From NCBI GenBank assembly GCA_025677825.1, contig JAIXMO010000008.1:434001-498000 (forward strand): a stretch of 64,000 bases of DNA. Direction: 5' to 3'. The notes beneath the pieces were generated by a model. The model was given only the letters and a program-made list of their open reading frames with translations. It was not told the origin of the DNA and did no database searches. The stretch comes from Helicostylum pulchrum (lineage: Eukaryota > Mucoromycota > Mucoromycetes > Mucorales > Mucoraceae). Below, piece after piece: positions 22,220 to 34,469 of the stretch. Position 1 is the stretch's first letter, and every line of letters starts with the position of its first letter. A program made the translations under genes and the position numbers.

Positions 22220-23175
22220 TTATATCACACTTCTAATTTATTTATTACCCTTTAAAAAAAACCATTAATGCATCATTCTAATCATGTACATACTATTTAT
22301 AATAATCTTCTGAAACATATACAATAAAAAAATATCATTCATATCTACCTACTATATTTATCCGGTTTTTTATCTCGTATTTTATGAGGCCTTGTCTTTT
22401 TTTTTCGAGCACAGTTGTTCTATGTCTCGATTCTTTTTTATCACTTCTTTTAAAAAATCTTTTTCTTCGCCTTTTTTTTTCTTCTTTTTATGTTTATGTT
22501 TATACAAACTTATACGGTTTTTCTTAGAGCAATGGTCATCCGAAAAGGTAAGTGAAAAGAAACAGGACATTTTAATCGACCGTACAAACTGAACCGTGTA
22601 TCTTTTTTTTTTTTTTGAAAAAAGACAAAGTCATGAAACAAAGAACAAGTACCAGCAAGTATAACGAAGGGTTAGCCATTCGACAGAAACAGGTATAATA
22701 AAAAAAACTTGAAAAGTTATCTTCTCGGCTAAACATTTTTCATGTACAAGGAAATATAAACTTTCGAACTGTGTAACAGGGTCCTTTTATGTTCCTAATC
22801 GAAGAAGCAAAGTGATAAAAGCGGTAGTTGAAGTTGATAAAAAAAGTAAAAACTTGCATAAATATCAGGCTAGAAGTATGGATCCTGCTAATGTCAATGG
22901 ATACGATAATATAAAGCTAAAGGAGGTGCGTCGTGTTCAGAGAAATCAAAAATATAAATAAATTAATGTATTGCTATTCTAACAATTTACTCTATTTGGC
23001 CATTTTCGTCTTATGAATGTTTACTTGGTATTTGCTTTCTTTTTGTCTTGAAATACAAGTGTATAACGTGTAACATGACCAAGCATATATTATATATTCT
23101 TTTAAAAAAATGATTTATTTATATATAATCCAAATATACTATCTTTTTTTTCCAACTAGAGGGTTGACTGTTATT
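22220..23175. other. Intergenic region, 0.95 kb
   Basis: Between the arrestin stop and the GT31 stop (convergent). Short coding-like pieces on the plus strand around 22.63-22.97 kb (for example KYQARSMDPANVNGYDNIKL) cannot be joined in phase. Otherwise nothing seen. Confidence 0.4.
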
Positions 23176-24908
23176 TTAGGAGGTATAATCATGAATATAG
23201 TTTTTTCCAGCAATTTGATCAAAACCAGACATCTCTTTCAACGTGATACCCTTCTTTTGATCACATGCTAGATTTAATGTGGACCAGCCAATCTTTTTAT
23301 CTTTACACGAGTAACAAATAGCACAAACGCTAGTATCAAAATTGGTACACTGTGGCCTTTCATTTACAATATTAAAATACATTTTAGCCATATCAGTTGT
23401 ACGATCCATCCTTTTACCGATCATGTCATTTTCACAAACATTCTCTCCATCTTGAATTCGTCGATCGTGAATAGGTTGTATGGAAAATCCAAATAACCAA
23501 ATCGCAATGTTTTCTCCATCGTCCTTTATAAATCTTCTGGTAGGTGAAGTTGGTGGAAACACGATCAAATCTAACATGTCTTTCGAAAATAAATAAAGCA
23601 TACTATGTGTGTACGCTGGTAGATTTGGTAAAGCATAATCGATCTGTAGACTCTTCGCATGATTTAATATTTTAATGGGTATATTTCTAGTGTTAAGGTT
23701 AGACATTATTTAAAATGTGATATATATGAGGTTTTTACCTATAAGTTAATCCTTTCCAGTAATAAGGCGTTTTTTTCATTACACTAATTTCCTGAAGAAT
23801 AATATCCCATCGAGCAAATACATTATCGTCCGACTTGACTATATAATCGTGATCCACACTTTTTGCCCATCGTAAAGCTTCAAATACCTTTCTGCTTTTA
23901 TCCAATTCGATATCTGACGACTGTACTATAATCATATCACGAAATGTTTCTGATTCTTTTATGATTTTGGGTGTTGTAAACAATTGATCCGTAGCCGACG
24001 GCGGTTTCCCAAGAACAAATCTATAATTCACTGTAACTAAGGTCCCATGCGCAGATAATAATCGAAGTGCTGATTTTCTCAGCATGTTTCTTCGCTCAAA
24101 TGATCCACTTGACCAGGAGGAAATGATCAAAATAAGTACGGATGTCGTGGTAGCATGTGGTAAACTAACTGCAGTGTTTAATAAAGGGGCCCCAGCCATT
24201 AATTGGCTTGTTGTGTATTGAAGTTGATCTATTTGTCGTAGTACGGCAAACACGGAGAGACAGGTAGCTACTGACATTGGGTAAATAAGAACCTTCATTA
24301 CGGTTAATTTAAGAAATAAGTTGGGATCTGTAACATGGGTACTTTTGCCATGGTATTTTGGATCAGATACAATACTAAGTCTAATAACATCTGTTATCAA
24401 AATAATAAAACAATTGACCATCCAGGTACGAATCGGCTGATCGGGTCCATTATGTGAATTCACATATGCTGAAATGGACCAAGTAATGACTATAAATGTA
24501 ATCAATCGAACGATAGCACTACTCATTTCATAATGAAAAATCCAGCGTCTCATCATACTTGTTGTCAATACCCAGTTCCAATAACCCGCTAAAGCACACT
24601 ACGTATGTATATTTTGTTAGCATACTAAAAGTAACTTGAGAAAACTTTTTATTTACCCAAATGCTAGCTACGACATAATCAACTTGAGAACTTTGTAATA
24701 TTAAAGCACCACCAGCGTCGCGTAATGGTACGTGTAAAGCTTGTCTACTATTATAAAGAAACCCCAAGAATGAAGGAATTAAACTTAAAGTACGAAGTGC
24801 ATCAATAGCTATTTTCGAGCGTCGAGGTACGTTGAGATCAGATAAAGATAAAGTCTTTCGCCAAAAGTAAAAGCGAGGGGGCTTTTTTGATTTATTGGGT
24901 AAGGTCAT
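23176..24908 (-). CDS. GT31-type (beta-1,3-galactosyltransferase-like) glycosyltransferase
   Basis: Three exons (24908-24657, 24598-23739, 23686-23176) give 540 residues. The N-terminal 300 residues hold several hydrophobic segments (MSSAIVRLITFIVITWSIS; MVNCFIILITDVIRL; VLIYPMSVATCLSVFAVL). The catalytic part shows ILIISSWSSGSFERRNMLR, YRFVLGKPP, KVFEALRWA, the metal-binding KSDDNVF (DxD-type motif), YYWKGL then YRNIPI across the last splice site, the acceptor-side AYTHSMLYLFSKD and KDDGENIAIWL followed by HDRRIQ. This order fits the Galactosyl_T (GT31) family of Golgi transferases. The multi-span N-terminus is unlike the single anchor of animal members. It starts 0.9 kb from the divergent chitin synthase. 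Confidence 0.85.
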
Positions 24909-25800
24909 TTATTGATCTAAGTTTAAGCATACATTTGGTTTTTAAAATATTAAAAAAACAAGACCAAAAAAAAAAAACGGGAGTTACGTATAAACATATA
25001 GACGGTGAGTCACACAAGGCACGTTTACTTTAAATTCAGACCAAAAAAAAAGTACACCAAAAGTACACCAGCTTAAAAATCACCAGCTTAAAAGAATACG
25101 ACAAGAACAACCAGCTTAAAAAGAGTGTCTTTAATAAAAAGAAAATTATGTAACGAGGAGGATAATTTTAGCAGCAAAATTAGTCCCGATGAGATTGTGT
25201 CGGGTCAAGACCACAAGTGAATTTAATTTTATAGCGTTTCCGCTAGGAAGGGTGTTTGATTTTATCGTCGTAACGTTAACTCTTATAGGCTTATTGGACA
25301 TGTCAAGGTTTCATTGTTGTGCGTATTCTCTGGATGATCCTATATCGTATGGATTTTTATCCCCTATGACGAAATTAAAAGTAAACCCTAACCTTATTTT
25401 TAATATAGCAAAGTAGGATTTGGGCTACACTTGTCCTACATATACGACTAAAAGTCTTGCCAAAACGCACTGCTTCAATATTATAAGCATGCAACGTTAA
25501 AACCTACTGTCATTGGCAATGTAATTGATCAATTGACCAAGTACAAGGACATGGCAAAACTGCATAATTATTATTTATACTTCAAAACATAACAAATGGG
25601 TCCTATATTTTTTTTAGTCAATCTTGGCAATTCGGGTCTTATGTTTTTAACAATAAAAAAACTACCATTTTTCATTGACCATGTTTTGGATTGATTTGTT
25701 GATGCTAAGCGGAGAGAAGGGGGGAAATTATAAAAAAAAACAATCTAATTTTTTTTTCTCTCGCCTTCTCTTTTTCTCTTTTTTTTTTTTAATAATAATA
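24909..25800. promoter_or_regulatory. Shared divergent promoter region of GT31 and chitin synthase
   Basis: 892 bases between two divergent start codons. It contains the repeated motif listed next and poly-A/T tracts. The 75-codon frame at 25189-25416 has no family resemblance and is probably chance. Confidence 0.5.
25051..25121. repeat. Three copies of CCAGCTTAAAA plus paired AGTACACCA
   Basis: CCAGCTTAAAA occurs at 25068-25078, 25083-25093 and 25111-25121; AGTACACCA occurs at 25051 and 25062. Clustered identical motifs in a divergent promoter suggest regulator binding sites. Confidence 0.55.
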
Positions 25801-28660
25801 ATGTATCCTCTAACTAGAACTAGTCCTCCTTCACAGTCAGATGATGAGGAATACGCTTTGGACGAAACACGTTTTGTTGAGCGAGGTCTTGCTCCTCAAT
25901 CGCCATTTTTAGACCAATACCCTAATACAAGCTCATATTCGGTTGAAACTCATGAGCCTCCAATAATGCCACTTTACGATAACCAACCTCTTCTAAATCA
26001 TGATACAATTCCTATGACGATGCCTATGCCTATGCCTATACCTGGAAGATATCCTAATTCTATGTCTCCTGTGAATCCGGTTGTATTAAATGATAGTGCT
26101 GAAAATGTACCCGTATTCTTTACGGGTGCACCTAAACGCCAACCACGCCGTTATACAACTAGTAAGTTCTTTTTTTTTTAAAATAAAATAAAATACATAC
26201 ACAAGAAAATGTTTTGGAGAAAAAACACTGATACATTTCTTTAAAGCAAAAAGGGTTAAATTGACCAGAGGTAATTTGGTTCTTGATTGCCCGGTTCCTA
26301 GTCGATATATGCAAAGTGTGCCTCTAAAAGATACAAAAGAGTTTACACATATGCGGTACACTGCTGCTACGTGTGACCCGAAAGATTTTGTGAAGGAAGG
26401 TTACACACTACGCCAACAGCTAATTGGAAGGGAAACGGAATTATTTATTGTCTTAACAATGTACAATGTAAGAGGAAAATAGTCAAATTTTATAAGCTTG
26501 ACTTAAATTATTTTATAAAATAGGAAGACGAAGTTTTATTTGCACGAACAATGCATGGTGTTATGAAAAACATTTCACATTTATGTACTAGAGAAAGGTC
26601 TCGTACTTGGGGAACAGATGGGTGGGAAAAGGTCACGGTATGTATTGTATCCGATGGTCGTAGTAAGATCAACGAAAGAACCTTGTCTTTACTTGCTGCA
26701 TTAGGTGTATATCAAGAGGGAGTGGCCAAGAATATAGTTGGTGATAAACCTGTTACAGCCCATATTTACGAGGTAATAAATTTATAATATAAAATAACTA
26801 TTACATATTATTGAATTTTTATTTATTTAAAAAATCAAGTATACAACACAATTATCGGTCGACCCAAAAATGAAATTTAAAGGAGCGGATAAAGGCATAG
26901 TTCCATGTCAGATTTTATTTTGCCTGAAAGAAAAAAATCAAAAGAAAATCAATTCGCATCGATGGTTCTTTCAAGCGTTTGGGCCTTTAATTAAACCCAA
27001 TGTTTGTATTTTGATAGATGTCGGTACGCGGCCGGGAAATACATCTTTATACCATTTATGGAAATCATTCGATCTACATTCGAACATTGCAGGTGCTTGC
27101 GGTGAGATTAGAACATTGACAGGAAAATTCGGATCAGCACTTTTAAATCCGTTGGTTGCAGCTCAAAACTTTGAATATAAAATGTCGAATATTCTAGATA
27201 AACCGTTAGAATCTGTGTTTGGTTACATCTCTGTATTGCCAGGTGCTTTTTCGGCATATCGGTTTATAGCTCTGCAAAATGATGAGCGTGGTCAAGGACC
27301 GCTAGAAAAATATTTTTTGGGAGAGACGCAGCACGGTGGTGACGCGGATATTTTTACAGCAAATATGTACCTGGCTGAAGATCGTATTTTGTGTTATGAG
27401 TTGGTAGCAAAAAAGAAGGCAAGTTGGATACTTCATTATGTGGCTAGTGCTTATGGCGAAACTGATGTACCTGATAAAGTAGATGAGTTTATATCTCAGA
27501 GAAGACGTTGGTTAAACGGATCCTTTTTTGCGGGTGTCTATTCACTTTGGCATTGGCGTAAAGTTTGGGCCTCAGATCATTCAATCATTCGAAAGTTGTT
27601 CTTTCTGATAGAAAATGTATACACTGCTTATAATATGTTGTTTGCATGGTTTGCCTTGGTAGATATTTTTTTACATGGTTTATTTCGTATTAAAGCTAAT
27701 TTAGTATATATGTATATATTTTTCTAGGGGAACTTTTATTTGACGTTTTACATCTTGACTAGAGCATTAACAGAGGAAGGTTTAAATCCAAAGCCTTTCC
27801 CAGCAGCGACTGCCGATATTATACATATCGTACTTAATTATATTTATGTCTTGCTAATTATCGTTCAATTTATTTTGGCGCTTGGTAATCGACCTCAAGG
27901 ATCTAAAATTGCTTATACTGGTAGCATGGTCTTTTTTGCTCTTTTAATAGGTTATATGATGTTTGCAATAGTCTGGATTACGGTAGTAGGAATTGAAGCA
28001 GTAGCGGAAGATAGTAATAATGAAATTATGACGATGCTGGGAGAATCAACATTCCGAAATATTATAATCTCAGTGTGTTCTACGTATGCGCTTTATTTGG
28101 TTTCTAGTCTATTATTTTTGGATCCTTGGCATATGTTTACTAGCTTTTTGCAGTATATTTTCTTAGCACCAAGTTATACAAATGTTTTAAACGTGTATGC
28201 GTTCTGTAATACACACGATGTCTCATGGGGAACAAAAGGAGATAACACAGTCGCTACAGATTTGGGTGTTGTGAAGCGTAAAAAGGACTCTGAAAATGGA
28301 GACTCTACGGTAGAAGTAGAACTTCCAACTGAACAAAAGGATCTGAATGAGATTTATGAAGAGGCGTGCTCGGAACTCGCTAAACCGGCAGTACAAGAAA
28401 AGCAACGTAGAGACGCTAAAACAAAACAACAGGACTATTATAGAGCGTTTCGTACAAGGTTGGTACTTTCTTGGATTATTTCAAACCTAGTGCTTGTTGT
28501 TATTATAACAAACGCTACTACGTTTGATTGGATCGGTACGTTTGAAGCTAGAAGTACTGCTTATCTTGGCTTTATTTTATGGTCGGTAGCTGGCTTAGCG
28601 GCCATTCGGTTTATTGGGTCTTCGCTATATCTTGTTCTACGTATATTTAATGGGTCTTAA
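25801..28660 (+). CDS. Chitin synthase (division 1, class I-III type)
   Basis: Five exons (25801-26161, 26247-26467, 26524-26772, 26840-27658, 27728-28660) give 860 residues. It polymerises GlcNAc from UDP-GlcNAc at the plasma membrane. After a Pro/Met-rich N-terminus come [13 protein letters not shown], the GT2 core ([27 protein letters not shown] about 335-344, GEIRTLTGK), the acceptor/catalytic motifs EDRIL (457-461) and QRRRWLNG (497-504), then several membrane spans and WGTKGD (717-722). No myosin head precedes it, so it is not a class V/VII enzyme. The ATG at 25801 was chosen because the upstream in-frame extension is only translated poly-T. The GT31 gene lies divergently upstream. Confidence 0.96.
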
Positions 28661-28836
28661 AAATATAAATAACAGTGATAATAGTGATAATAGTAAAATA
28701 AAATATGTATAAAATGCCGTAAAAAAAAGCTCGTACAAACTGATTTTCAAAAAAAATATGTAAATGTATTAAGTTTCTTATGGGTAGCATAGCGCAATAT
28801 CCAAAATTGTGTGAAAAAAAAAAAGGATTAATTTAT

Positions 28837-30624
28837 CTATTCAGCTAAAGCATTACCAGAATGAGGTAACTCTTCAAGCTTCTCGGCCTTAATTTCTTCG
28901 TTCTTTTTAGCCAAAGCTAACTCTGCCATTGCAGTACGAAGCTTATCAAGTTCAATCTCAAGAACACGAATCTTGGTAGTCTTTTCAGATACTTGACTCT
29001 TTAATTCTTCATTTTCCTTTGTAATTTCCTTATAAGCTTCTTGATACTATTTAAATATTAGAAAAAAAAAAGAAAGAAATACAATGGAAACTATTTATAA
29101 ACACAACTTACGTCTGTTTCACCAGACTTATCTTGAGGAGAAGTAGACTTAGCTTCTTCAACAGGGGCAGCAGGAGTAAATTCCTTCTTGGTCTTTGCAG
29201 TAAAACCATCTTCAAGATCGATTAATTTGGGGTTAGCATTCTTACCCTCAAACCATTCATCGGCAGTAAGAGCAGGCTCATCACTAAGACAAGGAGGGAA
29301 GATATCAGATTGAAAAGCATCGGACTAAAATAAATAAATGAAAAAATGATTAAAAAAAATCTCCCTCTTTTTTTTTTTTTATAATTAGTACCTTTCTAGG
29401 AACAGTGAAAGAGATGGGCTCAACCATAGTGGTACCAACTTTATATGCTCTAGCAATCTCACATTCATTGACATGAACACCACGCTTAGGTAAGAAAGAC
29501 ATACCTCTTTGAGGCTCAATAGCCTTGAACTCAGACAAGGGGTATAACTCATCATTATCGTATTCATAGTAACGAATATTACCATCGCCTTTACCAGCCA
29601 AATATAACATTTTAGTGTCCATATCATAAAATGGCATTAAAACACCAGAAGAAGTATCCAAGAACTCAGACTTGAGAGGTTTAGCAAGGTTAGTAGAATC
29701 CCACAAGTTCAACTGACGATCACTCATACGAGAAAACCCAGTGGTAGCCAAACGATCGGCATCACCAAGCCAAACAACACGAGATCCTTTAATACCTTGA
29801 TGACCAGGTCCTTCTTGAATGATTTCATTAGAACGAACATCAAACACACGAAGTTTCTTATCTCTACAGGTAGTGGCCAAAAGCGATCCATTATAATTCC
29901 AAGCTAAAGATTGAATAATCTCTTGATGACCTGTAATCTCTTGCTTCTCAACTCCCTTTTCAATATCCCATAACTTGATTGTTAAATCAGTACTGGCAGA
30001 TGCTAAAACATTTTCAGCGACAGGATGGAAAAGAACGTGTCCTACTTTACTATAAAATTCATTAAACAAGTTAGAATAAATTCTTTTGCTCTTTTACATA
30101 AATATACTCTTTTACCGGCTATGTCCTGATAACTTTAATACAGGAGTTACTTCTTCTTGTCCTTCGGCGTACTCTTCGGGAATGTTCCAGATCATAACTT
30201 TACTATCTTCACCACCGGAAGCAATAACATAATCGTTAAAAGGGTTGAAGTCAGTATCTAATACAGGTCCAGTATGTCCTCTATAAAGAGGATAGTTTTC
30301 CGGTAACTTTCCTATATAATAGTCAGTGACATTTACTCTCTTTTTTTTTTTTTTTACAAAACTTACCAACTTGAGAATGAGGAAGTACGGCGAACGCACC
30401 ACCACCTGAGGCTTGCCAGTTAACTGACAAAAAGAGCTATTTATACTTTTAGTTGCCCCTTTTTTAACAAAAAAATTTTTTTTTAGACAACTTACAGGAT
30501 TTGCTTTCACCATGTTGGTATCCCAAGCATTGGCACTAACGCGAAGATTATCATAACTGAATTCTCTCTTGGCACAAGTACCATAGACGTGACGATATTT
30601 AGAGGGGCGGACAAAGAAAGCCAT
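28837..30624 (-). CDS. CRN1: Coronin, actin-binding WD40 protein
   Basis: Six exons (30624-30496, 30436-30367, 30311-30116, 30049-29392, 29324-29112, 29046-28837) give 491 residues. The start FVRPSKYRHVYG is the coronin signature. It is followed by NWQASGGGAFAVLP, WD repeats (YRGHTGPVLDTDFNPF, LSGHSRKVGHVLFHP, ITGHQEIIQSLAWNYNG), the post-propeller GMSFLPKRGVHVNECEIARAYK and VEPISFTVPRK. After a linker with FQSDIFPPCLSDEPALTADEW comes a C-terminal coiled coil (about 425-485, heptad-like KENEELKSQVSEKTTKIRVLE) for oligomerisation and Arp2/3 control. It bundles F-actin in patches and at endocytic sites. All expected parts are present. Confidence 0.96.
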
Positions 30625-32539
30625 CTAGAGAAATAAAATAACATGTACCCATAAGTATTTCTTTCTCTCTTAATACTGAACAAGTTTTGTTTTCGAAATA
30701 ATAAAACGCTTACCGAAACTTAGTTAATAAAGTAGAACAAAAAAAAAGTTAAGGAAGAAAGGAAAAAAGAAGATGGAAACAAAATAATAAAAAAAAAGTA
30801 TCTTTGTTTAGAAAGTCCGTAACAAATGGAAAAAGGAAAACAATCTGAAATTAAAAATGTTGGACAACAGCGGTATTTTTGGCTCAGTTGCTTGCATGTA
30901 TTTCCAAACAATATATTTAAATTGATTTGGTTGCATTTTCGTAATTAAATGGTAACGTCCTTTTGGCGTTGCTACGTTACAGTTTCCCGTTTGCTAGGTT
31001 ACAAATTTTTCGTGTAGTTCAAATGATTCCTTTAAAAGTCAGTATATATATATTTTTTTAAAAAAAAGATATCTAAACCGTTCTCTTTCTCTCTTGTTAT
31101 ATATTGAGGACTTGTACATCTTTTAAAAAAGAAACATTACCTCTATTATGAAAGAAACCAAGCACGAAAGCTTTTTTAGAAGTAACTTCTTTTTTTTTGA
31201 TGATATCAATAATCTGCTGATACTAGTTTTTTCAGAACTCAGTTAATATTTAATTATAATTTACTGAAAGCCCCTTTTTGCTCAGGAACACTTAACCGAA
31301 ACATAAACTAGCTTCGTATTACACACTAGCCCAGCTCCGTTACAATCCGCTAGCATACAAACTTTTTACCATCTACTTGTATTTGACCAAAAGTCTTTTA
31401 TCCTGAAAAAAAAAAGTTCTGCATTAAATAAGCCCCATTGGCTTATTTTTATAATCCGCATCCTTTCTAAAAAAATATAGTGGCACTCGCTCTTAAAAAG
31501 TATAACAACCTACTCCAGTGTACTCCTTCCAGTACGTAGTAATAGATGATTCAAATCCGTAAAACGAGGATACTTCCGTTCTAAAAACAAGATACATATT
31601 ACATATGAAATAAAACATGGTTGCAAAAAAAAGATGTAAAAAAAAAGTGCAAGTATGAAATAAATTTCTTTTTTCTCTTTTCCTTTCTTTCAATCTAAAG
31701 ACCACTTCCTAAACTCAAAAAGATAGTTTCCTGATGCGCACTTATATAGAGAGTATGGTATATTACTTTTTGCCACATCATTACCAACGGCGGAAGAGCC
31801 TGACGAAGAGTTAAATTTAAACGACTCCTTCATCCATTTTGGATTTAATAGTAGAGAAGTATCCGAAAATTCCTTCAAAAAAGCCATTAATAAGTTAATG
31901 GAATATGAAAACGTTCCTGTCGACCAAAAAAAATATATGAAGGAAGTATATATTGATAATGATTTAAAGAGGTATGCACGAGCTTTTCATCACTTACTTA
32001 CTCCTAATTTTTTTTTCATATAGGTGTTTGACACCAGTGCTTTGGAGTGTAACCGATAGGAATTGTTTGTTACGTTAAAATGGAGGGATATTATTTATGC
32101 AGTCGCTTCCTATTTTATTTTTTTCTAAGTTGAAGAGCACGTTTCTCTATGGTTTTTTTTTCATTGAACAATGAAAAGCAAAATGAACCCCCTTACATGT
32201 ATTAAAAAAAAGTACTCTCTCTTCCGGTTACACTTGGTTTGTGATGCGAAAACACAATTAACAGTTTAGTTATGACTAATATTTGCCACTGATGCATTTC
32301 AACGTGTTTCAGCTTTGTTACATAATACTTTTAAAAGGCTTTTTGATAAATTACGGTACTACAGATTGTTTTATTTTATTTTATCATTGTTAAAAAAAAA
32401 AGTCGAGAGTTTAGCAAGAACAGATAAATGGAAACATTTTTATTATTTAAAGTAGGGTTGTTAATGGGTAAATTCATAATAATAAAAAAGTGAAAAAGAA
32501 AGAAAGAAAGAAATTGTGTATTTACAGGGTATGAAAAAA
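30625..32539. other. Gene-poor region, 1.9 kb
   Basis: Upstream side of coronin, then AT-rich sequence containing the coding-like fragment at 31727-32078. Nothing else seen. Confidence 0.45.
31727..32078 (+). pseudogene. Orphan exon pair, gene remnant of unknown family
   Basis: After an AAGATAG acceptor-like site, 81 codons are open (from FPDAHLYREYGILLF to YIDNDLK). A GTATGC donor at 31972 and a CATATAG acceptor at 32023 extend the frame in phase through CLTPVLWSVTDRN to a TAA at 32076. The composition is protein-like and better than the antisense frame on the same bases. No exon with a start codon was found upstream, where stops are frequent, so this looks like a decayed or unrecognised gene. 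No family known. Confidence 0.35.
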
Positions 32540-33504
32540 TTAAAATACCACAGTGGATAAAGGCATAGTATTCTCAACAAGTTCTTTTCCTTTGCGCTTT
32601 GCGTAACGTGGAGGAGATAAAGTACGCATATAACGCATTTTTTGGGATTTGCCATCACCAAGTAAAGATTTCTTTTTAGTGTGTATTTCATCATCTGATA
32701 AATAATCTTCAAATCGGATTTCTCTCAATAGTAATCTTTCATGAGCAGAGTTATCTTCTTTTAATGGTAATGTACGTCTCGTCTTTTTTTCAACTTTGTT
32801 AGCAATCCAAAAGCGTGGCGGTCTGTTTTCTGTATCGTCTTCTTCATCAGAGACACCTTCTCCGTCATGATTGGTTTCAAATTGATCTTTTAAAAAATTA
32901 TAGTTATTACAGTGGATTTTTGATGGCCAAGAATCAGTTGGATCTAAATAGCTGTTTGTTTCGTCGTCGTCTTTGTCTTCGTCTTCTTCAGTATCTTCTT
33001 CAAAAAAAGAATGAATTGGTTCATCATCAAAGATTGAGTTCTTCGTATAAATGCGTCCAGGTGATGACATTGGGCATAAACTAGAAGAAAATAAATCTCC
33101 TTCGTCTGAATCTTCATCTTCAGAGAAAGAAAACACTTGATTATCCTACTCAAAGAAAAATTAATACATGTATATATTTTTTTTTTGATTTCTTTTTCTT
33201 TGTTTCATACCTTTGACATGCTAATTTTGTCAGCACTTAAAACCATATCTAAATTAGGATGAGAACTTGATTCTTCTTCGTTATCTTCACGAACAACACT
33301 TGATAATTTTTCATTAAAGTTTGTAACAGGAAGAGAAAAGTTTGCAGTGCGAATACGGCCTTGACCGTTGGATTGGGATTCAATCATCATTCTCGATAAC
33401 CGAGTACATGGCGTAAAGACGTTTTGATTAATGTGTTCTTCTCCTTCATCAAACATATCGTATGTTGAGCGTTGAGGTGTTCTTAATCCTTGTGGGGCTG
33501 TCAT
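32540..33504 (-). CDS. Acidic, low-complexity protein of unknown function
   Basis: Two exons (33504-33211 and 33145-32540, phase 0 junction after MSK) give 299 residues. The N-terminus holds proline-directed phosphorylation-type sites (RTPQRS, FTPCTRLS) and a C-terminal SPPRYAKRKGK patch that could be a nuclear localisation signal. The middle is extremely acidic (EEDTEEDEDKDDDETNS, DEEDDTENRPPRFW). Such a layout is common in cell-cycle-controlled nuclear regulators, but no domain is recognised. It is isolated: the nearest intact neighbours are coronin and the SASA esterase. Confidence 0.65.
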
Positions 33505-33901
33505 TTTTTTTTTTTTGGCTGCTTGTAAAGATAAAAATACATATAAAAAAAAAGGGAAAGGATAATAAATAGTTGTTGAATTTCAGTTACCCAATCACAA
33601 AAACAATCAGTCAGTAAAAAAAAAGACCCAGACTTTGAAAGCAGGGATCATCCTAAAAATAAAGTGAGCTACTTTATTATATTAAAATAGCGTTATTTAG
33701 TACATGCAGTTACTCGCCAATATAAATTTCATTGTATATATGGATATGTTTTTTCTCTGCAAAAAGACATCGCTTTTAAATTGTAGTTTGTTCCGCTAAA
33801 GGTAGACTGTTGAACGATCTTCAATATACGCTGCAGTAGAAGGCTAATCAAGTATGAAAAATGCTAACTTAAACACATTAAAACAAGGAAATTATCATAT
33901 A

Positions 33902-34326
33902 CTAACATTTCGTATTTGGTAATAGATCTACTGACGTATCTGCTGAGAATTCAGCTGGTATGACTGAGCCTATTGGTATTGATATGTTATCCTAAAATAG
34001 AGTAAAGCTTTTGATTGTCATTTAAACTATGAACAAAGTAAGAGTACTGAGGTACTCCTGTTTTAAGTTTTTCTACATCTCTCATATCAAATAGAAGGTC
34101 TGTATGCTAGACTTTATTGAAAGGCGTTATTACGAAGATCACGAAACTCGCTATCATTCGGCACTATATCTCCTACTTTTTCTAGCTTTTGGTACAAGTG
34201 GACGATAATCGCTCCCGTTTTATGCGCTCTTTTTATCTTTCTTTGTTCACTGCATTGGATAAATTCATAGTTGGAGTAAAAAAAAAAAAAGAAGAGAAAT
34301 GTTGGATTAATTGAATTTTCATTCAT
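33902..34326 (-). CDS. Possible small gene or remnant
   Basis: ATG at 34326 opens a frame with a protein-like part (SEQRKIKRAHKTGAIIVHLYQKLEKVGDI). If a 49-base GTGATC...ACAG intron and a second short intron are removed, the frame continues through LLFDMRDVEKLKTGVPQYSY and DNISIPIGSVIPAEFSAD to a TAG at 33902-33904. The introns would be shorter than others here and the N-terminus crosses a poly-T run, so this may be degraded. Unknown family. Confidence 0.25.
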
Positions 34327-34469
34327 TGTTACAAAATGCCTGTACCCTTAATTAGTAAATGATTTAATATGTAGGCTCTTAATTGAACAAGAAATTTGCA
34401 GGCTCTAATGGTAAAAAAAATGGATCTTTAACATTTTACGTATAAAGTCAATCTCAATACTTTTTATAG

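Noticed and set aside
22633..22965. Possible two-exon gene (MKQRTSTSKYNEG and later KYQARSMDP)
   Set aside because: The only plausible splice pair joins them out of phase; no further exon found.
25189..25416. 75-codon frame in the GT31/chitin synthase promoter
   Set aside because: Isolated, hydrophobic, no family likeness, and lies within a compact divergent promoter.
25675..25800. Longer N-terminus for the chitin synthase from an ATG at 25675
   Set aside because: The extension is mostly translated poly-A and poly-T and looks like a 5' UTR.
31690..31887. 65-codon minus-strand frame
   Set aside because: Antisense to a better plus-strand frame that also uses a good splice pair.
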